From Chrysemys picta bellii (lineage: Eukaryota > Chordata > Testudines > Emydidae), in NCBI RefSeq assembly GCF_011386835.1, contig NC_088796.1, positions 83,163,468-83,227,467 on the forward strand: 64,000 nt of DNA, in the 5' to 3' direction. Positions 19,846 to 31,828 of this stretch are shown in pieces (the stretch's first letter is position 1; every line of letters begins with the position of its first letter). The notes beneath the pieces were generated by a model. It worked only from the letters and a program-made list of their open reading frames with translations. It searched no databases and was not told the DNA's origin. The position numbers were made by a program, and so were the translations under genes.

Positions 19846-21212
19846 AATTGACTAGATTAAAAAATGGTTTGCAAAAATTTAAAATTTTGAATTTTTGGGG
19901 ACAGGAAATAATTTCAAAATCCTGAAAATTCTCACTGGATGGAAAAAAATACATTGCCTGCCAAGCACTAGTCATTATGCCTCCCCATCCCCAAGCCAAG
20001 ACAAATTTTGTTCTTGTAATCTTTTTTCCTAACAAGTCATTGCCTTCAGCCTTCTGATAATTGTGATGCTCACCTCTGAATTTCCTCCAATTTGTCTATA
20101 TCTATCTAGTAAAAGGTTGCCCAGAACTGCATAAAATATTCCAGATGGTGATTATATCTGAGCCAGTGTTTAGTTTTGTGATATGATGCAATCGCATGTA
20201 TTAACCAAGAGTGCATTCACTTTATTTTTGTGGCCATATTAAACTAAGCTCAAAGTGGAGACTATGAAGAAGCTAGTTGCAGATCCCTGATTCTGGGGTC
20301 AGTACTGTACCAGCCCTGGCATAATTTAGGGGGTCATCTGGAACTGGAAGCCAATAATTGCCATGTCAGTGTGACACTCAGGCCACAGATATTCATGACT
20401 CTAGGACATACCCTGTCACCAACGACTGCAAGGGAGGTTGGTACAGGAGGAGTCAGCTGGTGAATCCCTCATGCCAATGGAATCCTCAGCCAGGAATATT
20501 CAGCTGTTTTCCCATCCCTGAATTGGCCCCGTCACATTTCTTTCTTTCATCTATTTCCTTCTTTGTTACTTTTTCACAGTCTTGCCTAGGTGGAACACAA
20601 ACTCAAAAACATTTGAGCCAGAATCAAACTTTCAAACCAATGATATTAAAGAGGGTTAGATAGGAGGCAACCAGTGCATCAACCAGTTTCTAGATTTCAC
20701 ATGCTACCATCCACCCTGTGAAAACCTTCTGTCACAACTGCAACACATTATAATGAACAGATATCGAATGATGTATATAGCATATTCTTGGGGACAACAG
20801 CAACTGATCATATTTTCTCCAATTCTCTTGGATTGTAAATGTTTAGGTAAGTGTTATATTTTGTCTCACTTTGTTGCATCATTCTCTCTCTCTCTCTTTG
20901 TTGTGTATACAAATGGTGACAGATTTTAGCAGATGGAGAATCCTTCATTTTGGAAAATGAATGTTTGATATAAAATACTTGATTTTTGAAATAATTACTT
21001 AGTGTTTGAACCCGATATCTCTCCTTCATTTAAACTATGCCTGCCATGAAACAGCCTGAATTTGACATTAGTTGCCACATTGTCATCACAGATAAGACTC
21101 AGTTTTTAGACACAGGATAGTTATAGTAAATGTGTGGTAATTGTTTTCAAATGATGACATTTTAATGGTGTCTCCTGACTCAATTACATGTTTATTGGCA
21201 ATTGTTGACCTA
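19846..21212. other. Intergenic stretch, no gene seen
   Basis: AT-rich DNA without recognisable genes or repeats. A short CT run lies at 20883-20899. Confidence 0.45.
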
Positions 21213-21350
21213 GGTCCCGATTAAGAAAAGTAATTAAACATAGGACTAATTTTAAGTATGTGATTAGTCTCATTGACTTCAATGACCGACTACCCATGTG
21301 CTTAAAGTTAGGCATGTGTTTAATATATGGCTGAATCAGAACCATGGGCC
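21213..21350. repeat. Old palindromic MITE-like repeat
   Basis: A foldback centred on CATTGACTTCAATG near 21270, with arms of the (G)TGCTTAAAGTTAGGCATGTG and GGTCCCGATT / AATCAGAACC type. Related pieces lie at 25370-25510, 27950-28065, 48589-48642 with 49415-49510, and 58850-59090. Confidence 0.55.
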
Positions 21351-21825
21351 AAGATCCTGCAAATTGGTCCAGACGGACAGACCTCTGCCTCTTCACAGAG
21401 CCCATCTGAAGTCAATGAGGCTCCATATAGGTGCAAAGGCAGAACTGTATGGAATAGTTTGCAGGGTAGGGGACTTATGTCCTAGATGCTTGATTAAAGT
21501 ATGTCATGTAAAGAAAACAAGATTACAAAAAGTGAAATCTCCATTGTCGTCTTCTTCTATCATCTCTCCTCCCTTGTCTCCGGCTCTGACCCAGCTGACC
21601 GTGCATCTACCCTCACCTCCTTCAAGTGTTTCAGACACTAGTCCTCCCTGCAGAGAAGCACCAATTAGTAGGGATGACCAAAAATCCAAATAACTCAAAA
21701 ACCACAAACAAAACAAAATTTATGGAACTGTAAAATCACATGCTAAAGTTGGCCATTTAATTGCATTGCTTTTCATTACAACACATTGACTCTTTGTTCA
21801 TGTATACATCGTCTATCTGTTCAGA
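21351..21825. other. Intergenic stretch, no gene seen
   Basis: Contains a C/T-rich stretch with a frame of 131 codons (21298-21693) that lacks any recognisable motif and starts inside the palindromic repeat. Judged non-coding. Confidence 0.4.
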
Positions 21826-21910
21826 GTGTAAGCTCTTTGTTGCAGGGTACTTGTCCTCAGACCTCTCTGAGAAGTGTCTTCCATCCTGCTGGCACTAAAT
21901 AAATATACCA
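21826..21910 (-). repeat. Old LINE-tail-like amniote repeat
   Basis: GTAAGCTCTTTGTTGCAGGG and TGGCACTAAATAAATA match the minus-strand end of the repeat at 25715-25836. It is highly diverged. Confidence 0.4.
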
Positions 21911-22839
21911 TTTTGTATTTCCATTCATCTATTTTGTTGTATTTTGATCCATAAGAATTAAAAATCCTTATAAAAACATATTGGCAGATGGAAAGTGCAG
22001 ATTATCATTGCTTTCTTATTTTGATAAACAGCTTTATTGAAAAAACAGGGCTTTAATTCTGAGAAATGCAATTTATTTAAGCATGATAAAATGTACATGA
22101 TTATTTGGGGTTTGTTTTAGACTTCTTACATATGCGCACATTGTCAGAGATAGTGAGATATTGTTTGTGGTCTTCCCTATTGTTGCAAATATATCTTCTC
22201 TGAAGGAAATCCTGCTGTCTCTTGCATGGATACAAAGGACCCAAAATATAACAGGGTGCTGCAGTTCTGGATGAGGTAAGGGGAACCTCTAAGCCTAGCA
22301 CATCACAGAGCAGTCTCTAATTGGCTCTCTTCTCAGAAGCATATGGAAGGGTTGTGGCAGGAAGGGACAGAACATGGGGTTTGTCAAAAATCTACACACT
22401 CACTGTTTAAACATGGAGACTGTTTAAATACATCCTACAAACATTTCATCTCAAGCGTGCTGTGGCAACACAGATTTTTTCAGCTTTTGCACTGTACCAG
22501 AATAAGCCAATAGAAGAAAAAATGACATACTCGCTGTATTTTGAAGGTATTCTGTCAACTTAATTTTTTTTTAAATGAACTAATTCTTTTGGAAAAAATC
22601 CACTTTGACAGAGCTCTCTCTAAATGATGTGACTTGACATTTTTCATTAAAAAAATCTTTAAAATATTTTTGGAAGGGATTTTCACACTCCACTGTTGAT
22701 ATTTATAAAGGATCTTTTTATCAAGGGAGAAACTGTCTAAAGGCCAGATCCTACAAATGTTTAAACAAGTAAGTTACACTCATGATTGTTTGCAGGACGG
22801 ATCCCTGACTGACTGTACAATGCTGACAGTGGCCATGTG
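21911..22839. other. Intergenic stretch, no gene seen
   Basis: AT-rich with no coding frame above about 66 codons. GGCCAGATCCTACAAATG near 22741 recalls the start of the palindromic MITE family. Confidence 0.4.
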
Positions 22840-23042
22840 TTTCAGAGCAGGGTGCCTGAAATTAGTCTCCTAAACCTTACACGGGCTCCTATGTAAGTGA
22901 CCTGATTTTCAAAAGTGTTGAACACCCACCAGCTCCCATTCAGTTTCTTTGGGTGCTGTTGGATGCTCGGCCCTTTTGTAGGAGCTTAATTATGCACTTA
23001 AGAGTCAAATGTTAGGCTCCTATTTTTGAAAATCTTAGCCAC
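22840..23042. repeat. Diverged palindromic interspersed repeat
   Basis: The arms CCTGATTTTCAAAAGTGTTG...CACC and the facing half (GGGTGCTGTTGGATGC) surround CAGCTCCCATTCAG, and TTAGGCTCCTA elements flank both sides. The layout is that of old amniote foldback repeats. Confidence 0.4.
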
Positions 23043-25369
23043 TGAAACACAAAGTGCTATCAAATGCACAAAGTAAACAAACTGAAAAAAATTGGAGAAT
23101 TTTCCCCGCTAACTTCTTTGGCCTATAGTAATCCTACATGTTGTTTGTAACTACTGTAGGTGTTAAAGTTCAGACAGAAATGTGATTTCAAGTTAACAAT
23201 ATCCTTTTTCTAAGCCATATCATAGGCAGCAAATACTAGCTTAAATTGGAATGTATGGAAAATAGATACATAGCTGATGCATCTGCTGGACAGACAAACT
23301 GGTGTCAGGACTACAGCTGCTGAATGTAAAAGCTTCTCTTTATAGACTCTCTGGCAGAACAATGGGTCACTGCACTGATCCAGCAGAATCTCTTCTCCCA
23401 CTGATGTCAAACAGCTCCCAATGATCTCTAAGGGAACCAAGTTTCAGACTTGCAAAGTACAGTGAGTCAAGCCATGGTCTGTGCTATGTAATGCCTTTGT
23501 AGTGGGCATGAGAGAGTATTCAGTTATATGTCTTCACAATAAAGCATCTCAATGAGAAGTAATTACTAGAATTGCAGAGATGAATTCAACAGAGATTCAG
23601 AGAAAGGTAAATAACCTCTTCACTCTCCCAATTTTAGAGAGATTTTATGGGCTGAAAAATGGGATTAATGCAAAGGATATCCCATGGACACAAACCTGGC
23701 AGACAATGACCTCATACACTCCATTAAAAAGGAAAGAACTTTCTTGAGACACCCAACAATCCCCTAAACCTCAGATTCAAAGGCACTCTTTCATTGCATC
23801 CCTCCCCTTGCTCCCTGCTCCCCTTCCTGGGTGGCAGCCACTATATGCAGCAGCAAGTGGGAGAGTGGTAAGGCAGTAGATGAGGCACAGCAGAAATAAT
23901 CATTTCCCCACTCAACTAGCTGCCCCAGCAACAACCCAGGCACAGCCACCCACCCAGCTACTCCAGCAAGTTCCAGGCACATCCATCCACTGAATTTCCA
24001 CCCCCTCATCTGAGTAGCAACAGGAAGAACCAACATTGCTGGAAAAACTGATGACTGAGGATAAAATAAGAAGGCTCCTGAACAGCGTGCATCAGAGTGT
24101 GGGAAATACCAATATGCCCCCGGACTACTGCAATCACAGGGAAAGCTGGCAATCTCTGCATTGTCCACTTAAACATCTTCATCAGGAGCTCATCTGCAAC
24201 ATTTGATACCAGGTCATACGGGAAATCTCGTATGTGCAGAAATCCCTATGATTACACAAGATTATGTCATCCTAAAATGAGCAAAAATCTACATATGCCT
24301 ATCAGGAATGGGGACAAAAGGAATGAGCGAGAAGAAAGGGAAATGATACAGTTAACTTTTTAGGTAAGGAAAGGAACATATACTACTTCCATCCCCACTG
24401 AAGAGAAGACTGATGTCTATTTTTCCACGAGTCACAATGAAAGTTCTTCTTAGTATTATTGGCTCTTGACTCTGCAGAGATGAATTCCAGCCTCATGGTT
24501 TTATAGCCAGACTCAGAAGTTTGCTGTAGTAGAAACTAAGTGTTGCCTTCACCCATCAGGATTTTAATGCATCAGTTGTCATGTGTGTCATTTAATTTTA
24601 AAGGTTTTTTAGCCATGTATTTTTTTAGGAACACTTTTTTTTTAAAGTGCCCTCTAATTCCAACCCTAGAATTGTGTGGGCACAATTATTTGGAACTAAT
24701 AGAATTTAGATATCTATCTGTTTGTGGACAAGATACTTGGAGCTCTAAATCAAGTAGTTATATCTGTAAAGTATGTGTGTCTGTCTTCACAGCTGAAAAT
24801 AGTAGACAAGCAAGAGGCTAGGATGAAGTCTCCGGAGAAAGAAAAAAAAATCCTCTCTCTAGAAGCACATAAATCTTGAGTCTCCTTCATTTCAGCTCCT
24901 AATTCTGCCTGGCTTAAAATATATCCAAATCTCCAGATTTCTTTACTTTGCTCTTCAGAAAGCTTATTTTCTATTAATTCATATTGCTCTAAATTTAAAA
25001 GTAGTTATTAGACCTGACTGAATTATTTGCTACAAATGTAATTCTTCTCTCCATTTCTAATGATTCATGAGCTGATCGGTTCACTATTCATTATTGGTTG
25101 CATATGGGTGGTCATCACATCACATCAAATAAGATTTGTTTATGTCCCCTGATTGGATGACTGAAGCTTTTATTAAACAAAAAATGACCAATGACTGGTG
25201 AACAATGCCCTTGGCATCTAAGTTTTCAAATTCATTCTAAAAATAATTTGTTCTAAGAGTCATGAAATTTGGGGGATTCTTGAACATTTTCATGAATACC
25301 TGACACTGTCTGAATACTCACAAAAGAGAAGTAACATGACCTTGCTAATGAAAGCAAGCAGAACTTGTT
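23043..25369. other. Intergenic stretch, no gene seen
   Basis: About 2.3 kb of AT-rich DNA. A minus-strand frame of 125 codons (23791-24168) in a C-rich patch has no motif or homology I can recognise. No repeats identified. Confidence 0.45.
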
Positions 25370-25510
25370 GCTTATGGGACAAATCCAGAATGACCCTTAA
25401 GTACATTGTTAATTCCCACTGAACTCACAATGAGACTTAAGTCCACGTGTTTAAATACTTTCCTGAGTATAGGTAGGTTTAAGCATACATGCATTCCTGA
25501 ATCAGAGCCT
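25370..25510. repeat. Old palindromic MITE-like repeat, degraded
   Basis: GACAAATCCAGAATGACCC, CCCACTGAACTCACAATGAG and GCATTCCTGAATCAGAGCC follow the order of the 21213-21350 repeat, with weak symmetry. Confidence 0.35.
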
Positions 25511-25714
25511 CCATTTGTAAATCACATTTTTGTTATATAGACAGCTGTTAGTCATATTAGCTCACTTAAGGTAGCAAAGCAAAAGCTTGACAATGGTTAG
25601 GCAGCTGGTGTTCTGTGACTACTGCCGATCATGCTGACCAATAGTGTCTCATTAATTCCTAATGCTCTATCAGCTGTATCTCTGCATCCACCTGTTGTTT
25701 CTTACTTATACATA

Positions 25715-25836
25715 GATTCCAAGCTCTTTGGCACAGGGACTATCTTTTTCTCCTGTGTTTGTACAGCACCTAGCACAATGGGGTCCTGGTCCATAACTGA
25801 GGCTCCAAGACACTCCAAAATAGAAATAAATAATAA
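25715..25836 (-). repeat. Old LINE-tail-like amniote repeat
   Basis: The minus-strand copy is well preserved: CCAAGCTCTTTGGCACAGGG, GTTTGTACAGCACCTAGCAC, AATGGGGTCCTGGTCCATAA, then TAAATAATAA. It is the reverse of the copies at 31693 and 42801. Confidence 0.6.
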
Positions 25837-26367
25837 GACAGAACAAGAAGTGTATCCTGTTTTTTCTTCTCGCCATTCTGATACTGGGAGCTCTGGGGAA
25901 CAACAACAGGATACTCAATGACTATACCAAGTAACAAAGAAAAGGCCCTTTCTAGATTCAATACTGAGTTTCTGTCAGAATGGTGTCTGCTTTTGTGCTT
26001 GCAAAAATTGGCAACCCTGCTGAGAGGTAGATCATTTATTAGGCTCATGTCACTTTGATGACAGATTGTGAGCTTCTAGAGACCTCATAGACTGCAGAGT
26101 TCTCTATTGATAAATTTCTCAGAACACTGTGAACTCAGAATAAATGAGATTAATTTGTGCTGAAACTTCATTTGGGGGGGGGGGAGCGAAATTGAGCAAG
26201 TATTTCAATATATCCTTTTTCTAGATAGTAACATTAATCCTAGGTGAGAATTTGGGTTTGCCAGTTACAACTATTTTCAGTCTATGCCCCTGAGGCACAG
26301 GCTTTTCTGTTAAAGGTCCAGGAAAATCAGTACCCTACTGTATTGGTCAAGTTTTGAAACAGCAGAC
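25837..26367. other. Intergenic stretch, no gene seen
   Basis: No coding sequence recognised. It includes a G run at about 26174-26185. Confidence 0.45.
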
Positions 26368-26379
26368 TTCAAAATTCTT

Positions 26380-26567
26380 AAAAAGAAGAACAGGAGTACT
26401 TGTGGCACCTTAGAGACTAACAAATTTATTAGAGCATAAGCTTTCGTGGACTACAGCCCACTTCTTCATCTTATGCTCTAATAAATTTGTTAGTCTCTAA
26501 GGTGCCACAAGTACTCCTGTTCTTCTTTTTGCGGATACAGACTAACACGGCTGCTACTCTGAAACCT
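26380..26567. mobile_element. Compact PLE insertion forming a perfect 61-bp inverted repeat
   Basis: Two PLE 3' tails lie head to head. Arm 1 (26380-26440) and arm 2 (26470-26530) are exact reverse complements over 61 bases, with a 29-base spacer (26441-26469). Arm 2 continues into the fuller tail GCGGATACAGACTAACACGG. The whole 188 bp is flanked by a perfect 12-bp duplication TTCAAAATTCTT (26368-26379 and 26568-26579), so it inserted as one event. Such inverted 5' parts suggest twin priming during reverse transcription. Confidence 0.85.
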
Positions 26568-26579
26568 TTCAAAATTCTT

Positions 26580-27257
26580 GAAGACTAGTTCCCAGGACAC
26601 ATTATTGTTCAATTTTCCATATAGTGGAGCTTCTAAATTTTAACAGAAAGGAGATTTGTATTTTGGGGATGAGTTTGAGGATCAAATTTCTTGTATTTAA
26701 ATACTGGTACTGAAAGCTCTATAGGATAGAAAAAGCAAAAGGGGCATATGTGTTGCATTTGTGACTCCATATGATCAATAGTTCCAGACATACTTGGGCA
26801 TAACAATATTTACAGGATTGTAATACAAGGTCTAGTGTCCTGTCATAGTGAGACTGAGTTTGAATCTCACTTAGAGGAACCCAATTCTTGCTAACAGCAC
26901 AAAGCAGCATGTGATTTCAGTTAAACAGAGAAGAATACTAACTAGCCAATTGCCTAGCCAGCTTTTCTATTTTAAAAATCGTCTGATTGCATAATGCACT
27001 GTCCAACCCTATTAAATGTTGTGCACTTGCCGCTTACATTTTAATTAGATTATTTTTGGAGGGGAAATGTTCTTCCTATTTGTGAAAATCTGAAAAAATT
27101 AAACTTACACTCAGACATATTCATGCATTTGAGAGTCTCAGATACCAATTTTCAGCATTGGACAAATTTACAAAGATTGACATTGCAACGTCACTGCATT
27201 AACACAACGAACAAGAGAAGTGTACTCCACTAACCCCCCCAGCCCTGCAATATATAT
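26580..27257. other. Intergenic stretch, no gene seen
   Basis: AT-rich DNA; no repeat or gene recognised. Confidence 0.45.
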
Positions 27258-27339
27258 AGGGCCAGATTGTGCCATCTTTGCTCACACTCTAGTAGTCTCA
27301 GTGAAATCAACATCAGTAAGAGTGGGACAATCTGGCCTA
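27258..27339. repeat. Palindromic MITE (GGCCAGATT type)
   Basis: AGGGCCAGATTGTGCCATCT on the left faces AGTGGGACAATCTGGCCT on the right, with TAGTAGTCTCAGTGAAATCA between. A small foldback element. Confidence 0.55.
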
Positions 27340-27524
27340 TAATAATTTCACTGATTCATATTTGTGTCGGTTTTTGCTTCTGTCAAAATGAATAAAATTC
27401 TATCAGTATAAACACCAGACTGTAAATTCATGTGCCTCCAAATTCTGGGAATTCCATGATTTTTTGCCATGGATTTTAATCTCTCTACAGAATGTAAAGT
27501 TTAATTTAATCCAGAAGTATGCAC

Positions 27525-27660
27525 ACTGAAGCCAGGTTGTGAGTTCAATCCTTGAGGGGGCCATTTGGGGATTTAGTTGGGGATTGATCCTGCTTTGAGC
27601 AGGGGGTTGGACTAGATGATCTCCTGAGGTCCCTTCCAACCCTAATAATCTATGAATCTA
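27525..27660 (+). mobile_element. tRNA-derived SINE with CR1-type 3' tail
   Basis: Head-truncated SINE. GTGAGTTCAATCCTTGAGGG keeps a degenerate pol III B box. From 27574 the sequence follows the CR1 3' end at 39001-39085 almost base for base (CTGCTTTGAGCAGGGGGTTG, GACTAGATGA, CTCCTGAGGTCCCTTCCAAC) and finishes in the octamer-like AATCTATGAATCTA. This is the arrangement of the tortoise pol III SINE, which is copied by CR1 reverse transcriptase. Confidence 0.8.
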
Positions 27661-27949
27661 AGAAGCCTCCTCCAATAGAGGTCTCTTTTCAGCAAAGGAA
27701 TATTTTTCTGAGTATGAACATTGGGTTTACAGTTTATTGAGTAGGAGTGGATGTTACAGAATGCCTCACCATTGGATTGTGTCCTTTGAAAAAAAGACAA
27801 CTTAAAACATCAAAACTCAGAACATATACAATCCCGCTTTGAGTCTACTTTTAGAAATCCCTGCAACAAAAGCAACAGTGAAGAGGAAGAGAATATATTA
27901 AAATAACAGGCCTAAAGTTCACTGGTATTTGAAATAAAAACATTATGGC

Positions 27950-28065
27950 CCTAATTCTGCAAGGTACTTATGCACCTGTATAACTTCAAGCATATGAGTA
28001 GTCAAACTGAAACAGATAGTACCACTCGTGTTTAAAGGTAAGCATGAGTAGAAATGCTGAGATGA
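27950..28065. repeat. Old palindromic MITE-like repeat, degraded
   Basis: GGCCCTAATTCTGCAAGGTA, CTTATGCACC, CATATGAGTAGTC and the facing TAAGCATGAGTAG follow the pattern of the 21.2-kb repeat family. Confidence 0.4.
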
Positions 28066-28559
28066 ATCAGTACTTAGTTTCAGGGCTGAAACAGAGGCAT
28101 TTTGTAATCTGACTTTTCTCTCAAAATGCTCTCAGACCTCAAATTCTGTTCAAGAGAAAAATGGTGGCCACTGTATTGGATCAGAAATGTGGGTAGATGC
28201 AGTAGCAATGACATGGAAGACTTTTATGTAAAGGTGAGCTAATGATACTGATTAAGATTTCTCAGACCTGGATTGTTTTTTACAGATATGATGAAGAGCT
28301 GGTAGCTCAAGAATTAACATGAGCCAAACTTGAATTAAAAGGATGAACAGAGGGATAAACATACTTAAAACAAAAACAGAAAGACTACCAGCTTGTTTGT
28401 TAAAGTTTGAATCCAGGACCCACCACTTTGTGCAGTTTCCATATGGATCTCCTCTGCACACTGGTTAGCTGTCAGTGTAGCTACTACAGGCTGGTTTCAA
28501 ACTTAAGGAGTGAAAATAAAATTTTGATTCAAGAACTCTCCAAAATAAATACATATCTA
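28066..28559. other. Intergenic stretch, no gene seen
   Basis: AT-rich; nothing recognised. Confidence 0.4.
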
Positions 28560-28745
28560 ATCTATATAGAAGATATGTATGGAGAGATCAGCCTATACAT
28601 TCATATTGAAAGATATATAGCCTATAAAGAAAGATATATATATATACACACAGAGAGAAAGAGAGAGAGAGAGAGAGATACACTAGAATTTCATACTAGA
28701 TCTATCTTACTCTCCATACATAGAGGACCATGCAGCATAGAGACC
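28560..28745. repeat. Unidentified repeat with inverted halves and a microsatellite
   Basis: TATGTATGGAGAGATCAGCC at 28574 continues TATACATTCATATTGAAAGA and recurs at 32575-32625. On the other strand, CTCCATACATAGAGGACCAT near 28711-28731 is the reverse complement of ATGGTCCTCTATGTATGGAG at 32572-32591. A TA/CA/GA microsatellite (28625-28680) lies between the two halves. Confidence 0.5.
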
Positions 28746-29357
28746 TGTGAGGTTAACAGATTTCTTTGAACGCTAATTATTTTTAGAGAGCTGTTTGCCT
28801 AAATGATAGCCAAATCAGTCCTATTCAATCCCATGCCTTAAAAAAAAAATCACTTGACAGCCAACTTCACAGGGGAGAGTCATAAAAGGAAAAAAATCAA
28901 ATGGCAAGGATTCCAGTAACCAGAAAATTTAAAAACTAGCAAGGGGACAGAGAAAGGACAGAATTTGAAAATATATGCTATTCAAATACTGTTTGAGATA
29001 GATCTATACTATTGATGTGGATGTGATTCATCCACATAAAGTGAGGATACTATCTACTGTATTTCTAAATAAAGAGAAAGCTTTGTCAAAAACGGATGCT
29101 TTTTAAGAAAATTAAAAACATTTATATAAATTTTGGTTGCTCCTTTGTGTATTCTGAAAGGACCAGAATATGACCCCCTCACTCATATTAATATTTTCTT
29201 ACAGGAATTGTCCTACTGGAGTCAATAGGACAATTAATGTGAATAACCCAATGCGAGTGACAGGATCACAATTTGGCATCTCTGGGAGTAGAGGGTCATT
29301 CCTCCCAAGACAAAGATACACTTATGGTTTGGGGAAAGGCATGTTTCATCTGTATTG
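28746..29357. other. Intergenic stretch, no gene seen
   Basis: AT-rich DNA up to the solo LTR; nothing recognised. Confidence 0.4.
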
Positions 29358-29361
29358 AAAC

Positions 29362-30697
29362 TGTGACAAAGTTCCTCCTCTATCTTGGTGGGTCCTGCGC
29401 TCATTGGCGGATTTTCTTGCCTCAGAGATTCACCATGTGCAGAGCCGGCTCTAGGTACAGCAAAACAAGCTGGTGCTTGGGGCGGCACATTTTTAGGGGC
29501 GGCATTCTGGCGTGGTCCATGCCGCCCCTAAAAATGTGCCCCGGCTGCCCTAACTCACCTCCGCTGCTCGCCCTCCCTCCCAGGCTCTCAAACCCGTGAG
29601 GGAGGGGGAGATCCCGAGCGGCCGCGGCGCGTGAAACAGCTGATTCGTGCGCCGCAGCCGCTCGGGATCTCCCCGTCCCTCTGGGGTTTGAGATCCTGGG
29701 GAGAGGGAAAGCAGCGGCGCGCGAATCAGCTGTTGCACGCGCCACAGCCGCTCGGGATCTCCCCCTCCCTCACGGGTTTGAGAGCCTGGGAGGGAGGGGA
29801 AGCAGCAGCATGCGAATCAGCTGTTTCACGCGCCGCGGCCGCTCGGGATCTTCCCCTCCCTCACGGGTTTGAGAGCCTGGGAGGGAGGGGGAGACCCCGA
29901 GTGGCCACGGCGCACGCGCTGCTTCTCCCTCTCCCTTCCTCCCTCCTAGGCTTGAGAGCCTGGGGGGGAGGAGGCAGGGCTAGGGATTTGGGGAAGGGGC
30001 GGAGTTGAGGCGGGGCCAGGGGTGGAGTAAGAAAAAACCAGGGGGGGGCGGCCAAAATTGTTTTCGCTTGGGGCAGCAAAAATCCTAGAGCCGGCCCTGA
30101 CCATGTGGGTTGGGGAACAGCCCAGAGACCTTCCCCTCTGGGAGAACCCACAGTCCAGGTCAATTGGGAGGTTTGGGGAAAACCCGGGCCCGCCCTCTAC
30201 TCCGGGTTCCAGCCCAGGGCCCTGTGGACTGCAGCTGTCTATAGTGCCTCCTGTAACAGCTGCATGACAGCTACAACTCCCTGGGCTACTTCCCCATGGC
30301 CTCCTCCAAACACCTTCCTTATTCTCACCACAGGACCTTCCTCCTGGTGTCTGATAACGCTTGTGCTCCTCAGTCCTCCAGCTGCACACCCTCTCACTCT
30401 CAGCTCCTTGTACCTCTTGCTCCCAGCGCCTCACACTCCCACCACAAACTGAAGTGAGCTCTTTTTTAAAAGCCAGGTGCCCTGATTAGCCTGCCTTAAT
30501 TGATTCTAGAAGCTTCTTCTTAATTGACTCCAGGTGTCCTAATTAGCCTGCCTGCCTTAACTGGTTCTAGCAGGTTCCTGATTACTCTAGTGCAGCCCCT
30601 GCTCTGGTCACTCAGGGAACAGAAAACTACTCATCCAGTGACCAGTATATTTGCCCTCTACCAGACTCCTGTACCCCACTGGTCTGGGTCTGTCACA
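29362..30697 (+). mobile_element. Solo LTR of a retroelement, interrupted by a hAT miniature
   Basis: Ends are TGTGACAAAGTTCC and GGGTCTGTCACA (TG...CA), flanked by a 4-bp duplication AAAC at 29358-29361 and 30698-30701. Removing the 660-bp hAT insertion and its duplicated octamer leaves an LTR of about 668 bp. The right half is C/T-rich, with AGCCTGCCTTAATTGATTCT and related CTGATTAG boxes. No internal retroviral coding sequence adjoins it, so it is a recombination remnant. Class (gypsy or endogenous retrovirus) cannot be decided here. Confidence 0.8.
29440..30099. mobile_element. Non-autonomous hAT element, 660 bp, inserted in the LTR
   Basis: Inverted termini CAGAGCCGGCTCTAGG and, read inward, CAGGGCCGGCTCTAGG. 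A perfect 8-bp duplication ACCATGTG flanks it (29432-29439, 30100-30107), the hallmark of hAT. The interior is very GC-rich and built from imperfect repeats of a roughly 115-bp unit (29590-29940) containing CAGCCGCTCGGGATCTCCCC and GAATCAGCTG, some of them inverted. The open frames in this region are by-products of high GC. Confidence 0.9.
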
Positions 30698-30701
30698 AAA
30701 C

Positions 30702-31692
30702 ATATGCATAAGTATACATAAGGCAAGAGCTAACAGACCCTTTTCATAGAGAGAAATGGTGCATTTAAAGAGCTAATTTACTTTTTTTTGGCCTTGTTTC
30801 CTTTTTGTAGAATAACTTGGTATTAAGTATCTAATAAATGACAATACATCTCCAATTGTGTATTAAAATTGGCTTCCATGGTTAGTTAATTTATTCTGGA
30901 AAAAATACTACCTGATTGAGAAGAGGATATGACCTGTAGAACTCATTGAATAATTTCTAGTAAATAGTTTGAAGGATTTGGCTTCTATAGACATTCATGA
31001 ATTGTCCATAAACAGCATGTAAATTTCTTGAATGTATTCATTATTCAAATAATTTTCAGTCTGTAGATCGCTCAAGAGCAGTTCATTGCTAGTATATGAT
31101 CATCAGAATTCAAGCTAGTTAGCTAGTTGGTTAGTTTTTATGGATATTATTTCAGTTTACTTACTGGATGACTGCAACTCTCAGAACCAGGATTCTAGTG
31201 CACTGTCACATGTTTACAAACTCAATATCCCATTTCCAGGAATATTTTGTAATATTTGTTTAAAAATTTTTGTTAACATGAACAGTATTGCAAACATATG
31301 CAAATCACACACAGTTTTGTATTCAAGCAGTTATTGGCAGAAAACAAACATTCAAGTATTCATACGGCTCCAGTGCAGTGAATTGAGAAGACAAACAGAA
31401 GCCATTATTTACCCAGAAATGCAATTTTGGGCATTACAACTGTGGTGGGCTTATTTTGTTGTTGTTGTTGTTTTATGGTTTGGGGGGGAGTTTCAGTGGG
31501 GAATGAGACTTTGGTTTCTTTGAGAGCAGAAATGTTAGTCAGGACACAAGTTATCTTATTTTCTATTTTTTAAAATATATTGTATTATAAAATCTTTACC
31601 TACCCCCTAAAGAGAAGTAAAGATGGACAGTGAAGACCTGTTTAGTGTTATATCTGAAGGAGAATTGACACCTGTATCAGTCCTTTCTAATA
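30702..31692. other. Intergenic stretch, no gene seen
   Basis: AT-rich; a (TTG) run near 31457-31472. A 127-codon frame at 31140-31523 has no motif and includes that run; judged chance. Confidence 0.45.
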
Positions 31693-31828
31693 TCATTATT
31701 ATTTATTATTTGTATTGTGATAGCTCCTATGAGCCCAAGTCAAGGACCAGGCCCCAGTTGTGCGAAGTTCTTACAAACACACAAAACAAAAAGATGTTCC
31801 CATTCCCAAAGAATTTACAATCTAAGTA
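31693..31828 (+). repeat. Old LINE-tail-like amniote repeat
   Basis: TATTATTTATTATTTGTATTG, GTCAAGGACCAGGCCCCAGT, ACAAACACACAAAACAAAAA, CCCAAAGAATTTACAATCTA: the most complete plus-strand copy of the family also seen at 15.9, 21.8, 25.7 and 42.8 kb. Confidence 0.6.

Noticed and set aside
29422..30452. Several overlapping open frames of 100-160 codons on both strands
   Set aside because: They lie in GC-rich hAT and LTR sequence where stop codons are rare; all frames look alike and none shows a motif.
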